DNA from: JBOFOR01 sp051654865
Lineage (GTDB): Bacteria > Bacillota > Clostridia > Peptostreptococcales > Peptostreptococcaceae
Direction of reading: 5' to 3'
Assembly (NCBI GenBank): GCA_051654865.1
Contig: JBOFYV010000019.1
Coordinates: forward strand, 1 to 17,369
Length of the DNA: 17,369 bases
Shown here: positions 8,479-14,914 of the stretch, piece after piece
How the letters are laid out: each line of letters begins with the position of its first letter
Position numbering within the stretch: the stretch's first letter is position 1
The notes under the pieces: generated by a model
The model's input: the letters and a program-made list of their open reading frames with translations, nothing else
Databases searched by the model: none
Told to the model about the DNA's origin: nothing
Made by a program: the position numbers and the translations under genes

Positions 8479-9018
8479 CTAGAATGACGGCGGAGTACTT
8501 ACCCAAATCACTTGTGCTGTAGTTTTTCCTGCATTTGATATGTAGTGATTTGCTCTTGGTGTAAAGTAAAAACTTTCGCCTTTTCTTACCTTATTTTTCT
8601 TTTCACCTATGTGTAAGTATATAGAACCAGCAAGCACATACCCGAATTCTTCACCTTCGTGAGGCTTTTCTTCTTTATATTGCCCACCTGCTTCTAAAGT
8701 TATTATTATAGGCTCCATTTCATTTTTTTGTGAATTTGGAATTAACCATTTCAATTTATACTTAAGATCTTCATCTTCTGTTTCAAACATATCATCTTTT
8801 GTAAATGTTATTCTTTCATCATCTATTTCATTGAAAAATTCCCTTAAATTAGTTCCTAAAATCTCTAATATATCTATAAGGGTCGCAATGGATGGTGACG
8901 TTAAGTTGTTTTCTAATTGAGAAATAAATCCTTTTGATAACTCACATCTATTTGCAAGCTCTTCTTGAGTTAACTGTTTTTCAATTCTCATTCGTTTTAT
9001 TTTTTCACCTATATCCAT
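8479..9018 (-). CDS. XRE-family regulator with C-terminal cupin domain, first gene of the pot operon
   Basis: This is a DNA-binding regulator of 179 aa. An HTH_3/XRE domain occupies residues 6-60 (LTQEELANRCELSKGFISQLE as the helix-turn-helix). A small-molecule-type cupin follows at about 105-175 (PHEGEEFGYVLAGSI, then FYFTPRANHYISN). XRE-cupin proteins of this type (PuuR-like) often control polyamine genes; in this position, ahead of potABCD, sensing of polyamines and autoregulation is a reasonable inference, not shown. A strong ribosome site AGGAGGTG (9024-9031) supports the ATG. Dyads in the promoter start region (9050-9078) are candidate operators. A paralogue of the same architecture lies at 14171-14716. 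Confidence 0.9.
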   Translation of the reverse strand: MDIGEKIKRMRIEKQLTQEELANRCELSKGFISQLENNLTSPSIATLIDILEILGTNLREFFNEIDDERITFTKDDMFETEDEDLKYKLKWLIPNSQKNEMEPIIITLEAGGQYKEEKPHEGEEFGYVLAGSIYLHIGEKKNKVRKGESFYFTPRANHYISNAGKTTAQVIWVSTPPSF

Positions 9019-9049
9019 AGTCCCACCTCCTGGTATTTGTTATTATAAC

Positions 9050-9078
9050 TAAACATATTGTTTAAAATATCTAAACAA
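9050..9078 (-). promoter_or_regulatory. Candidate operator: two overlapping dyads at the pot operon start
   Basis: There are three alternating half-sites: TAAACA (9050-9055), TGTTTA (9059-9064) and TAAACA (9072-9077). They form a perfect 6-3-6 palindrome (9050-9064) and a perfect 7-7-7 dyad, TTGTTTA-N7-TAAACAA (9058-9078). They lie just after the -10 box, over and downstream of the expected start, where a bound repressor would block transcription. The local XRE-cupin protein is the obvious candidate ligand, by inference. Confidence 0.5.
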
Positions 9079-9086
9079 CAAAACTT

Positions 9087-9115
9087 ATTATATAAAAGTT
9101 TATGTTATTATTCAA
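9087..9115 (-). promoter_or_regulatory. Promoter of the regulator-potABCD operon
   Basis: On the minus strand there is -35 TTGAAT (9110-9115), a 17-nt spacer and a perfect -10 TATAAT (9087-9092). The start is expected near 9080, leaving a leader of about 60 nt that holds the dyads and the AGGAGGTG ribosome site. Confidence 0.7.
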
Positions 9116-9511
9116 TAGTTTTTACTATTTTTTTTATTTTTATTTTTCATATATAGAATATAGTATTTTAAACACTTTATCCATTTTAACTTATTCCAAT
9201 TGTTTATATTAATATTTATAAAGTTTAGTATGCCTAACTTATGTTTTTTTGTATATTTTTTTTAAATATATAAATCTACTTAATCGGGCATTATATAACT
9301 ATTATCAACATTTTACATATTTCGACTTGGTTGTTTTAATGTGTATTATGTCTTATATATAACTTATTACAAATACTATTTATTAATATTTATCATCCCT
9401 ATACTATATTGAAGAATATTTGTGTATAATATTCTTATTATATGTGGTATTATATATAAATTGCATAAATATAATTTCGCTCTTTACATAAACAGCGACT
9501 AATAATTATAT
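9116..9511. other. Long AT-rich intergenic region without a convincing gene
   Basis: This stretch lies between the pot promoter and cvfB, and no credible ORF is seen. It holds a terminator-like structure for the plus strand (9218-9250: a bulged stem, AAGTT/AACTT plus AG/CT, then seven T) and a perfect 9-7-9 inverted repeat (9412-9436). A possible extended -10, TGG-TATTAT (9445-9453), could drive cvfB, but no matching -35 is found. AT content makes chance matches common. Confidence 0.4.
9412..9436. repeat. Perfect 9-bp inverted repeat upstream of cvfB
   Basis: The arms AAGAATATT and AATATTCTT are separated by 7 nt (TGTGTAT), about 90 nt before the cvfB start. There is no U-tract, so it is not a terminator. 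It could be an operator or a chance dyad. Confidence 0.45.
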
Positions 9512-9518
9512 AAAGGAG
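9512..9518 (+). promoter_or_regulatory. Ribosome-binding site that fixes the cvfB start at GTG
   Basis: AAAGGAG directly touches an ATG at 9519 (no spacer), while an in-frame GTG at 9528 is spaced 9 nt. The GTG is therefore the likelier start. Confidence 0.7.
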
Positions 9519-9527
9519 ATGACGTTC

Positions 9528-10367
9528 GTGATAAAAATAGGAGATTATAATAAACTTGAAGTAAAAAGAGAAACAAGTTTTGGATTTTTCTTAGATGGTA
9601 CAACAGGAAATTCTAACGATGATATATTACTTCATAACAGATTATTAAACAAAGAAAGTATAAAAGTAGGAGACGTAGTAAACGCATTCATATATATAGA
9701 CTCTGAAGGTAGACGTAGTGCTACACTAGTTCCAACAAAAGCTAAGGTAGATGAAGTAGCTTATTTAAAAGTGGTTGCTCATACTAAAATAGGAAGCTTT
9801 ATAGACATAGGTCTTCAAAAAGATATTTTAGTTCCTTTTAGTGCTAAAACTTATGATTTAGAAAAAGGTTCTAGATATCCATTCTATATATACTTAGATA
9901 AAAGTGGTAGACTTGCTGCTACTACAGATATAAACACTCACCTTACAACTGATCATAACTATAATGTAGGTGATGATGTAGAAGGTGTTGTTTACGGGTT
10001 CCAAACAAATAACTCTGCTATGATATGTGTAGATAATAAATACGCTGGTGTTATACTTCATAACGAATACTTTACAGAGTTAAAAATAGGAGATAGCTTA
10101 AACTTAAAAGTAATAAAAGTATATGAAGATGGAAAACTTGGACTTACTCCAAGACAAGGTAGAAAAGAAGAACTTGATTCTTTAGAGGTTTCTATAATGA
10201 GTTATCTTGAAGGAAACGATGGATATATGAGATTTAACGATAAATCTACACCTGAAGAAATATCTACAGTATTTAATACTAGTAAAAAGAACTTTAAAAG
10301 AGCTCTTGGTGTATTAATGAAAAAAGGATTAATATCTCAAGACGAAAACGGAACTAATCTAAAATAA
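9528..10367 (+). CDS. cvfB: S1-domain RNA-binding protein, CvfB/YitL family
   Basis: This is a cytoplasmic nucleic-acid-binding protein of the CvfB family (conserved virulence factor B in Staphylococcus aureus, YitL in Bacillus), 279 aa from the GTG start, the usual family length. Repeated S1-like OB folds are visible as KIGDYNKLEVKRETSFGFFL, AYLKVVAHTKIGSFIDIGL with DILVPFSAKTYD, and VGDDVEGVVYGFQTNNSAMI. The C-terminus (about 215-279: SVEVSIMSYLEGNDG-type region, then FKRALGVLMKKGLI) is the winged-helix part of the family. It stands alone, divergent from the pot operon, and is followed by the S-box/metQ unit. In S. aureus the family affects expression of virulence genes; the RNA target is unknown here. 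An upstream ATG at 9519 would add three residues. Confidence 0.9.
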   Translation: MIKIGDYNKLEVKRETSFGFFLDGTTGNSNDDILLHNRLLNKESIKVGDVVNAFIYIDSEGRRSATLVPTKAKVDEVAYLKVVAHTKIGSFIDIGLQKDILVPFSAKTYDLEKGSRYPFYIYLDKSGRLAATTDINTHLTTDHNYNVGDDVEGVVYGFQTNNSAMICVDNKYAGVILHNEYFTELKIGDSLNLKVIKVYEDGKLGLTPRQGRKEELDSLEVSIMSYLEGNDGYMRFNDKSTPEEISTVFNTSKKNFKRALGVLMKKGLISQDENGTNLK

Positions 10368-10369
10368 TA

Positions 10370-10398
10370 TTTACAATTTTCAGAATATATGTTATTAT
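10370..10398 (+). promoter_or_regulatory. Promoter of the S-box/metQ transcript, with a CodY-like box in its spacer
   Basis: TTTACA (10370-10375), a 17-nt spacer and an extended -10, TGT-TATTAT (10390-10398), start just after the cvfB stop codon. The spacer holds AATTTTCAGAATATA (10375-10389), which matches 13 of 15 positions of the CodY consensus AATTTTCWGAAAATT. CodY binding there would block polymerase when branched-chain amino acids and GTP are abundant; this is inferred from the motif alone. Confidence 0.6.
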
Positions 10399-10422
10399 TT
10401 AAAAAACAACATTAAAAAGTTA

Positions 10423-10534
10423 ATACTTCTTATCAAGAGAGGTGGAGGGACTGGCCCTACGAAACCCAGCAACCAGTATATTTATATACATTGGTGCTAA
10501 ATCCTGCAGCAAACTGCTGATAGATGAGTATAAA
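10423..10534 (+). ncRNA. SAM-I (S-box) riboswitch aptamer
   Basis: This is the leader RNA that binds S-adenosylmethionine and switches off downstream methionine-related genes. Conserved core segments are plain: TTATCAAGAGAGGTGGAGGG, ACTGGCCC, GAAACCCAGCAACC, TTGGTGCTAAATCCTGCAGC, and GATGAG at the 3' side. P1 pairs CTTATC (10429-10434) with GATGAG (10523-10528). The 3' side of P1 can instead pair downstream (10525-10534 with 10555-10564) to form an antiterminator that excludes the terminator hairpin. High SAM should therefore stop transcription before metQ. Confidence 0.96.
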
Positions 10535-10542
10535 TTAGTCTC

Positions 10543-10574
10543 AAAAGCCTAAGTTTTATACTTAGGCTTTTTTT
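10543..10574 (+). terminator. SAM-controlled intrinsic terminator (riboswitch expression platform)
   Basis: The stem AAAAGCCTAAG / CTTAGGCTTTT (core 10547-10553 with 10561-10567, loop TTTTATA) is followed by a run of T to 10574. Its loop and 3' arm overlap the antiterminator partner of the P1 3' strand, the usual SAM-I OFF-switch layout. Confidence 0.92.
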
Positions 10575-10618
10575 AATGGTAAAATTTTTATAACTACTAC
10601 AACTAAGGGGGATGTTTT

Positions 10619-11416
10619 ATGAAAACAAGAAAAATAATTACAACTTTATTATGCGGTATTTTAACACTATCAATGATAGGTTGCTCACCTAATGACTCAG
10701 ACAATAATAAAATTGTTGTAGGTGCTACATTAGTTCCAGGGGGAGAATTATTAGAAGAACTAAAACCACTTATAGAAGAAAAAGGATATGAACTAGAAGT
10801 AAAGATATTTAATGACTATGTGCTTCCAAATACAGCCCTAAATGACGGAGATATAGATGCTAACCTATTCCAACATGAACCTTTTTTAAATGAAGCTGTT
10901 GAAAGTAAAGGTTATAAAATAATGGCAGGATCTAAATTATATGTATGTCCCGGTATACTATATTCTTATGAAGTAGACTCTGTTAATGAATTAAAAAAAG
11001 GTGACACTATTGCTATTAGTAATAATCCTTCTTCTGGTTCTAAATCCTTAAAGTATCTTCAAGATTTAGGTTTAATAACTGTACCTGACAGTGATTTAGT
11101 CGGTGTAAAAGATATTATTGATAATCCTAAAGAATTAGAATTTGTAGAACTAGATGTTGCTCAGATACCGCCTGCTCTTAATGATGTTACTGCTGGATTT
11201 GTAGATACTACTTTCGCAGTTCCCGCTAAGCTAGATGCTGATAAAGACGGTATTTACAAAGCTCCTGTTAATGAAGATTACGCTAATCTTCTAGCATATA
11301 GAATTGAAGATAAAGATAGTGATAAAATTAAAGTTTTAGAAGAAGTTTTAACTTCTGATGAAGCTAGGGATTTAATAAATAAAAAATATAAAGGAATAGT
11401 TATTCCTACATTCTAA
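10619..11416 (+). CDS. metQ: MetQ/NlpA-family methionine-binding lipoprotein (no transporter partners nearby)
   Basis: This is a predicted methionine-binding lipoprotein of an ABC importer, 265 aa. A signal peptide ends in lipobox MIGC (Cys22). The mature NlpA/MetQ fold is visible through IVVGATLVPGGELLEELKPL, DIDANLFQHEPFLNEA, AISNNPSSGSKSLKYL, DVAQIPPAL and KIKVLEEVLTSDEARDLI. AAGGGGG (10605-10611) sits 7 nt before the ATG. The ATPase and permease (metN, metI) are absent; the gene is followed directly by a terminator, so it is a single-gene unit. SAM-I control backs a methionine-related ligand. In the family, an Asn in INTxYA contacts the ligand amino group; here the matching stretch is FVDTTFA with Asp196, so the specificity may differ (from memory, not aligned). 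It may share MetNI encoded elsewhere. Confidence 0.88.
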   Translation: MKTRKIITTLLCGILTLSMIGCSPNDSDNNKIVVGATLVPGGELLEELKPLIEEKGYELEVKIFNDYVLPNTALNDGDIDANLFQHEPFLNEAVESKGYKIMAGSKLYVCPGILYSYEVDSVNELKKGDTIAISNNPSSGSKSLKYLQDLGLITVPDSDLVGVKDIIDNPKELEFVELDVAQIPPALNDVTAGFVDTTFAVPAKLDADKDGIYKAPVNEDYANLLAYRIEDKDSDKIKVLEEVLTSDEARDLINKKYKGIVIPTF

Positions 11417-11423
11417 GATTTAT

Positions 11424-11470
11424 ATAAATAAGAGAGGGGGTAGCGTTTTGTTACCCCCTCTCTTATTTAT
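11424..11470. terminator. Bidirectional terminator between metQ and the ATP-grasp gene; copy 1 of a 23-nt repeat core
   Basis: A 19-bp uninterrupted stem (11424-11442 with 11452-11470), extended by a G-U and a C-G pair, has a GTTTT loop. A-rich and T-rich flanks serve both strands: TCTTATTTAT for metQ, and the reverse for the convergent gene whose stop codon TAA starts at 11470-11472. The central 23 nt (11436-11458: GGGGGTA, GCGTTTTGT, TACCCCC) recur exactly, as the reverse complement, at 15421-15443. Confidence 0.85.
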
Positions 11471-14025
11471 TACTTATACCCACAGGTTACTATTTGTTGT
11501 TTTATATCTGAATAAATCTCTAGTCCCTTAGTCTCATATACCTTTATTACTTCTCTATTTGCATTATCTACTATCTTATTTACTATATTTTCACCTTCTC
11601 TTAGTTTGTCTTCATGGAATACTACATTGTCCTTATTATCAAATAACGCTACATAGAAGATACCAGTTTCAACTAAGTCTTGGAAAAAATGACTTCCATA
11701 AGATAATTCAGGCATAAAACCTTCACTACTATATGCTACTTCACACATAACAGACATATTGCAAAGTTCTGTAAAGTGAACTGGTACTCCTAATGATGGT
11801 GTACTTGTTCCCCACCTTCCTGGCCCTATTAGCATTGCATTTTTATCTTTTAAAGCTGTGTTTATTTTACCTATTTGTCTAGCTATAGAATATTTTTCAG
11901 CTTGATTAAGCTTAATATAGTCTTTCACCGAAACTAATACCACATAATCAATAGGTAATCTCACATTACCTCCCATAAAGTTTCCTACCGATGAAAATAC
12001 ACATGATTTACTATCCGTAAATGAAGGTACTTCTACAGTTTTTCCTAGACCTCTAGTTTGTAGTGGTCTACACTGTACTATGTTAAATCTAAATTTACCT
12101 TCTTTGTTAAAATTTGCTGTAAACTCTACATCAACTGGGTATTCATATTCTCTAGATAATGTAGCTAACAACCTTTTCATTACTGTTGGAAATTCTGAAT
12201 ACTTTAATAAATTATTGAAGTTTAATATAAATGGAGCATTATCTGGATTACCTCCAGTTTCTCTTAGCATTCTAGCTGCAAAATAGTCTTTTTCACCGAA
12301 AACATTCACATTAGTTTTTATATCATTTTTTATAGCGTTATTTATATATACAGTAGATAGCTTATTAGTTTTTAGATTAAGTAAATCAACATCGTGTTGA
12401 GAATACTTATGTTGGTCTTCATAGTTCATAAGAGGCATTCTCATAGGGTCATCTAGTGTTACTATCCTTACATAATCAGAGTTAACTCTATCAACAGCTC
12501 TAGTACCAAGTCCAAACACAAGTCTAAGCATACCTGCTTCCATATCTATCTTCTTATCATACACGTATAAATTAGATGAATTTCCAACTCCTGCAATATG
12601 AGGGAAGAAGTACTCTCCATAATAATCTCCAGATACCCTTTGAACTAGTATTGCCATTTGTTCATCTCGTTTATCTAGCCCTCGTAACCTTCTATAATTA
12701 AGTGCATCTACATTCATAGTACTCGCATATACCTTACGAACTGCATTTTCAAAAGCTTCTAATCTTTCTTCTGGCGTACCTTGATTTACACAAAATACAC
12801 TTTCATATTTTCCTGCAAATGCATTGCCAAAATTATCTTCTAATAATGAGCTAGATCTTACTATTATAGGAGACTGCCCATAGTATTCTAGCATATGAAC
12901 AAATTGATCTTTTATACTTCTAGAAAACTTGCCTTCTTCTAACTTTTCTTTTAACTCATCAGCATATTTAAAATATCCTTCTTCAGTCTTTTGTTTTATT
13001 CTCAAATCCCACATACAGTTTTCAACTATGTATGTATAAAATACATCTGAACCTATATAAAATGAGTCATGAGCTTCTAGTAATGGTGTAAAATAGTCTT
13101 TGCAATCTTCTACTTTTGTAGCTATCCTAGTTGCCAAAAGCATACCAATACTTTTACCACCAATATACCCTGTCCCTATCTCCCTAAAAGAAATTTTAAC
13201 TAAATCTTCTAAATCAAAATACTTCATACACATATCTGAAAGCTTATTTTTAGGCCCTACTAGTATCCTAATTAGAAGTTCTTTCATATTTCGTCTAAGC
13301 TCTTCATCTTTATCTAGTGCATCTTTTGCTTTATTAAAAGTCCTTCTCCAATACCCTAACCTTTTGCTACTCCAATTAAATGTTGAAAATAATCTAGCTG
13401 CATCAGCACTTGAAGTTATTGATATCGCATTATCTCCTTCAATTTTATGTGGAAAAAACATTGTAGGAGAATACCTTCCTAAAACTTTTAATGGATGTAT
13501 ATAATAATCTTCTTCTATCCTATATATGTCTAGCAATAACTGTGTACTTTCTCTTATACCTGCTATTGTTTCATAATTATGAGCATTCCTTTTTATTGCA
13601 AAATAGGTAACTGTATCATACTCATACAAGCATGGACACGTAACTTTAAAAAAGTTTGTAGTCATAAGGTCAGAATACCAAATCTGTTGAAGATCTGTTA
13701 AGCAATCAAATACATAGAAAGTCTTTTCACCTTCTCTTTCTATAATATTATGTATCGCTATTGTAAATTCTTCAAATCCAACCCTTGGATCTACTACATA
13801 CATTTTCATATTATTTATATCATCAACAACTGGTTTATGGTCACCAAATCTTATATATATAATTTTTCTATTGTCTTTTTTAGCTTGTTCTACAAATGGA
13901 CCTACTACATACCTATAGTCATCTACTGAATTTACTTGCCATACAAGACTATCTCCATATCTAAGCATATCAACGACATTGTCAAAGCCATCTATACCCG
14001 TACTAACGCTATCATATGTTATCAT
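11470..14025 (-). CDS. KaiC-like (degenerate) plus PEP-synthase-type ATP-grasp domain protein
   Basis: This is an 851-aa cytoplasmic protein with no named function. Residues 1 to about 190 look like a KaiC/RecA-type domain (STGIDGFDNVVDML at the start, Walker-B-like TFYVFDCLTDL), but the Walker A position reads VNSVDDYRYV, with no GxGKT. Residues about 280-660 form a PPDK_N / PEP-synthase ATP-grasp domain: GYIGGKSIGMLLA, IIVRSSSLLEDNFGNAFAGK (Arg390), MAILVQRVSG, and the closing IVQCRPLQ (Arg653). A C-terminal part (about 690-851) carries LIGPGRWGTSTPSLGVPV (Trp738) and GSHFFQDLVETGIFYVAL, seen as I recall in other PEP/pyruvate-binding proteins of this sort. The phospho-His swivel domain and the PEP-binding barrel of true PEP synthase are missing, so it should not make PEP by the classical route. 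AAAGGGGGG (14031-14039) supports the ATG. It appears to be a single-gene unit. Confidence 0.8.
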   Translation of the reverse strand: MITYDSVSTGIDGFDNVVDMLRYGDSLVWQVNSVDDYRYVVGPFVEQAKKDNRKIIYIRFGDHKPVVDDINNMKMYVVDPRVGFEEFTIAIHNIIEREGEKTFYVFDCLTDLQQIWYSDLMTTNFFKVTCPCLYEYDTVTYFAIKRNAHNYETIAGIRESTQLLLDIYRIEEDYYIHPLKVLGRYSPTMFFPHKIEGDNAISITSSADAARLFSTFNWSSKRLGYWRRTFNKAKDALDKDEELRRNMKELLIRILVGPKNKLSDMCMKYFDLEDLVKISFREIGTGYIGGKSIGMLLATRIATKVEDCKDYFTPLLEAHDSFYIGSDVFYTYIVENCMWDLRIKQKTEEGYFKYADELKEKLEEGKFSRSIKDQFVHMLEYYGQSPIIVRSSSLLEDNFGNAFAGKYESVFCVNQGTPEERLEAFENAVRKVYASTMNVDALNYRRLRGLDKRDEQMAILVQRVSGDYYGEYFFPHIAGVGNSSNLYVYDKKIDMEAGMLRLVFGLGTRAVDRVNSDYVRIVTLDDPMRMPLMNYEDQHKYSQHDVDLLNLKTNKLSTVYINNAIKNDIKTNVNVFGEKDYFAARMLRETGGNPDNAPFILNFNNLLKYSEFPTVMKRLLATLSREYEYPVDVEFTANFNKEGKFRFNIVQCRPLQTRGLGKTVEVPSFTDSKSCVFSSVGNFMGGNVRLPIDYVVLVSVKDYIKLNQAEKYSIARQIGKINTALKDKNAMLIGPGRWGTSTPSLGVPVHFTELCNMSVMCEVAYSSEGFMPELSYGSHFFQDLVETGIFYVALFDNKDNVVFHEDKLREGENIVNKIVDNANREVIKVYETKGLEIYSDIKQQIVTCGYK

Positions 14026-14130
14026 CTAATCCCCCCTTTATTGTTATATATAATTCTATGTTAATTAAGGTAAAAAAATTTTTAATATATTTCTATTCTC
14101 GTTTTATTTTTTAATTAAATAACTTACAAA

Positions 14131-14163
14131 CAAAAAAAGATATCTAAAATTAAATAGATATCT
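14131..14163 (-). terminator. Intrinsic terminator of the second XRE-cupin gene
   Basis: A perfect 9-bp stem AGATATCTA / TAGATATCT (14138-14146 with 14155-14163, 8-nt loop) is followed on the minus strand by a run of T (14132-14138). It lies 8 nt past the regulator stop codon and upstream of the ATP-grasp gene. Confidence 0.78.
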
Positions 14164-14170
14164 CTTTTAT

Positions 14171-14716
14171 TTATAAAACCACTGCAAATATTATTTTTGT
14201 GTTTTTGTTTGAATTATTCTCCCAACGATGTTTTACTCCTACAGGTACTTTTACGCTATCTCCTTTATTTAACGTAAATTTCTCATCATCCATAAACAAA
14301 TTAGCTTCCCCATCTAATACATATGCTATTTCATATCCATTGTGGTAAATAGTTTCATTGCATGAAGATGTATTTGGCGATAAGTTCATTATTGCAAATT
14401 CTAGATTATCATTACTATCCTGTGTTAACATTTCATAAACTACATCTTCACTTTCTGGTAATATAACTTTTTTTCTTTTATCCGCTCTTACTATTAAATC
14501 TTCTTTTATTACTTCTGATGTGAAAAACGTAAACAAAGGTGTGTTTAATGCAGTTGCTATCGATTTAAGAGAATTTACAGATGGATTTGCAAGTCCTCTT
14601 TCTATTTGACTAAGCATCGATGGAGTAACATTAGCTAAAGCTGCTAATTCTCTAATACTTAGATTTTGAATTTTTCTAATTTGAGCTATTTTTTCTCCTA
14701 TATTTATATCGTTCAT
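14171..14716 (-). CDS. XRE-family regulator with C-terminal cupin domain
   Basis: This is a DNA-binding regulator of 181 aa. An XRE helix-turn-helix sits at about residues 7-62 (LSIRELAALANVTPSMLSQIE, then ANPSVNSLKSIATAL). A cupin domain occupies about 100-180 (IYHNGYEIAYVLDGEANLFM, VPVGVKHRWENNSN), so a small ligand or metal probably controls DNA binding. AAGGAG lies 7 nt before the ATG. It is divergent from the NuoE-like gene, and dyads lie between them, so that gene and itself are the likely targets (inference). It has the same build as the pot-operon regulator but a clearly different sequence. The effector is unknown; no polyamine gene is adjacent. Confidence 0.88.
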   Translation of the reverse strand: MNDINIGEKIAQIRKIQNLSIRELAALANVTPSMLSQIERGLANPSVNSLKSIATALNTPLFTFFTSEVIKEDLIVRADKRKKVILPESEDVVYEMLTQDSNDNLEFAIMNLSPNTSSCNETIYHNGYEIAYVLDGEANLFMDDEKFTLNKGDSVKVPVGVKHRWENNSNKNTKIIFAVVL

Positions 14717-14765
14717 CTATTATCTCCTTTTAGTGGTTGCATTTTATCATTTATTGTTAATATTT

Positions 14766-14794
14766 ATTATATCATATTTGATTATTCTAACTAA
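14766..14794 (-). promoter_or_regulatory. Candidate promoter of the second XRE-cupin gene
   Basis: On the minus strand there is a perfect -10 TATAAT (14766-14771) with a weak -35 TTAGTT (14789-14794) at a 17-nt spacing. The weak -35 keeps confidence low. Confidence 0.4.
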
Positions 14795-14803
14795 CTTATT
14801 ATA

Positions 14804-14821
14804 GTTGTATTCAACAGTTGA
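14804..14821. promoter_or_regulatory. Candidate operator in the divergent XRE-cupin / nuoE-like region
   Basis: Three alternating half-sites, GTTG (14804-14807), CAAC (14812-14815) and GTTG (14817-14820), form two overlapping dyads, including the perfect TCAAC-A-GTTGA (14811-14821). The same three-half-site layout, with another sequence, occurs in front of the other XRE-cupin gene. The right half overlaps the possible -35 of the nuoE-like gene. Confidence 0.4.
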
Positions 14822-14848
14822 TTAATATTATATGTTTTATGGTATATT
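14818..14848 (+). promoter_or_regulatory. Candidate promoter of the nuoE-like gene
   Basis: TTGATT (14818-14823) and an extended -10, TGG-TATATT (14840-14848), are separated by 19 nt. That is a long spacer, partly compensated by the TGN motif. The -35 overlaps the dyads at 14804-14821, which fits control by the divergent regulator. Confidence 0.4.
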
Positions 14849-14914
14849 ATATTAATCACTGTTATTTTTAAAATTAAGATTTATATTGCACTTAAAAAGA
14901 AAGAGGTGATCTAT

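Noticed and set aside
9114..9135. AATAGT-TTTT-ACTATT hairpin followed by T-run on the plus strand
   Set aside because: The stem has a single G-C pair and overlaps the pot -35 box; it is probably AT-rich coincidence.
12080..12286. Short plus-strand frame inside the ATP-grasp gene
   Set aside because: Antisense to conserved coding sequence with no ribosome site.
13100..13504. Plus-strand frame of about 134 codons inside the ATP-grasp gene
   Set aside because: Antisense to conserved coding sequence; hydrophobic Leu/Ser-rich text typical of mirrored codons.
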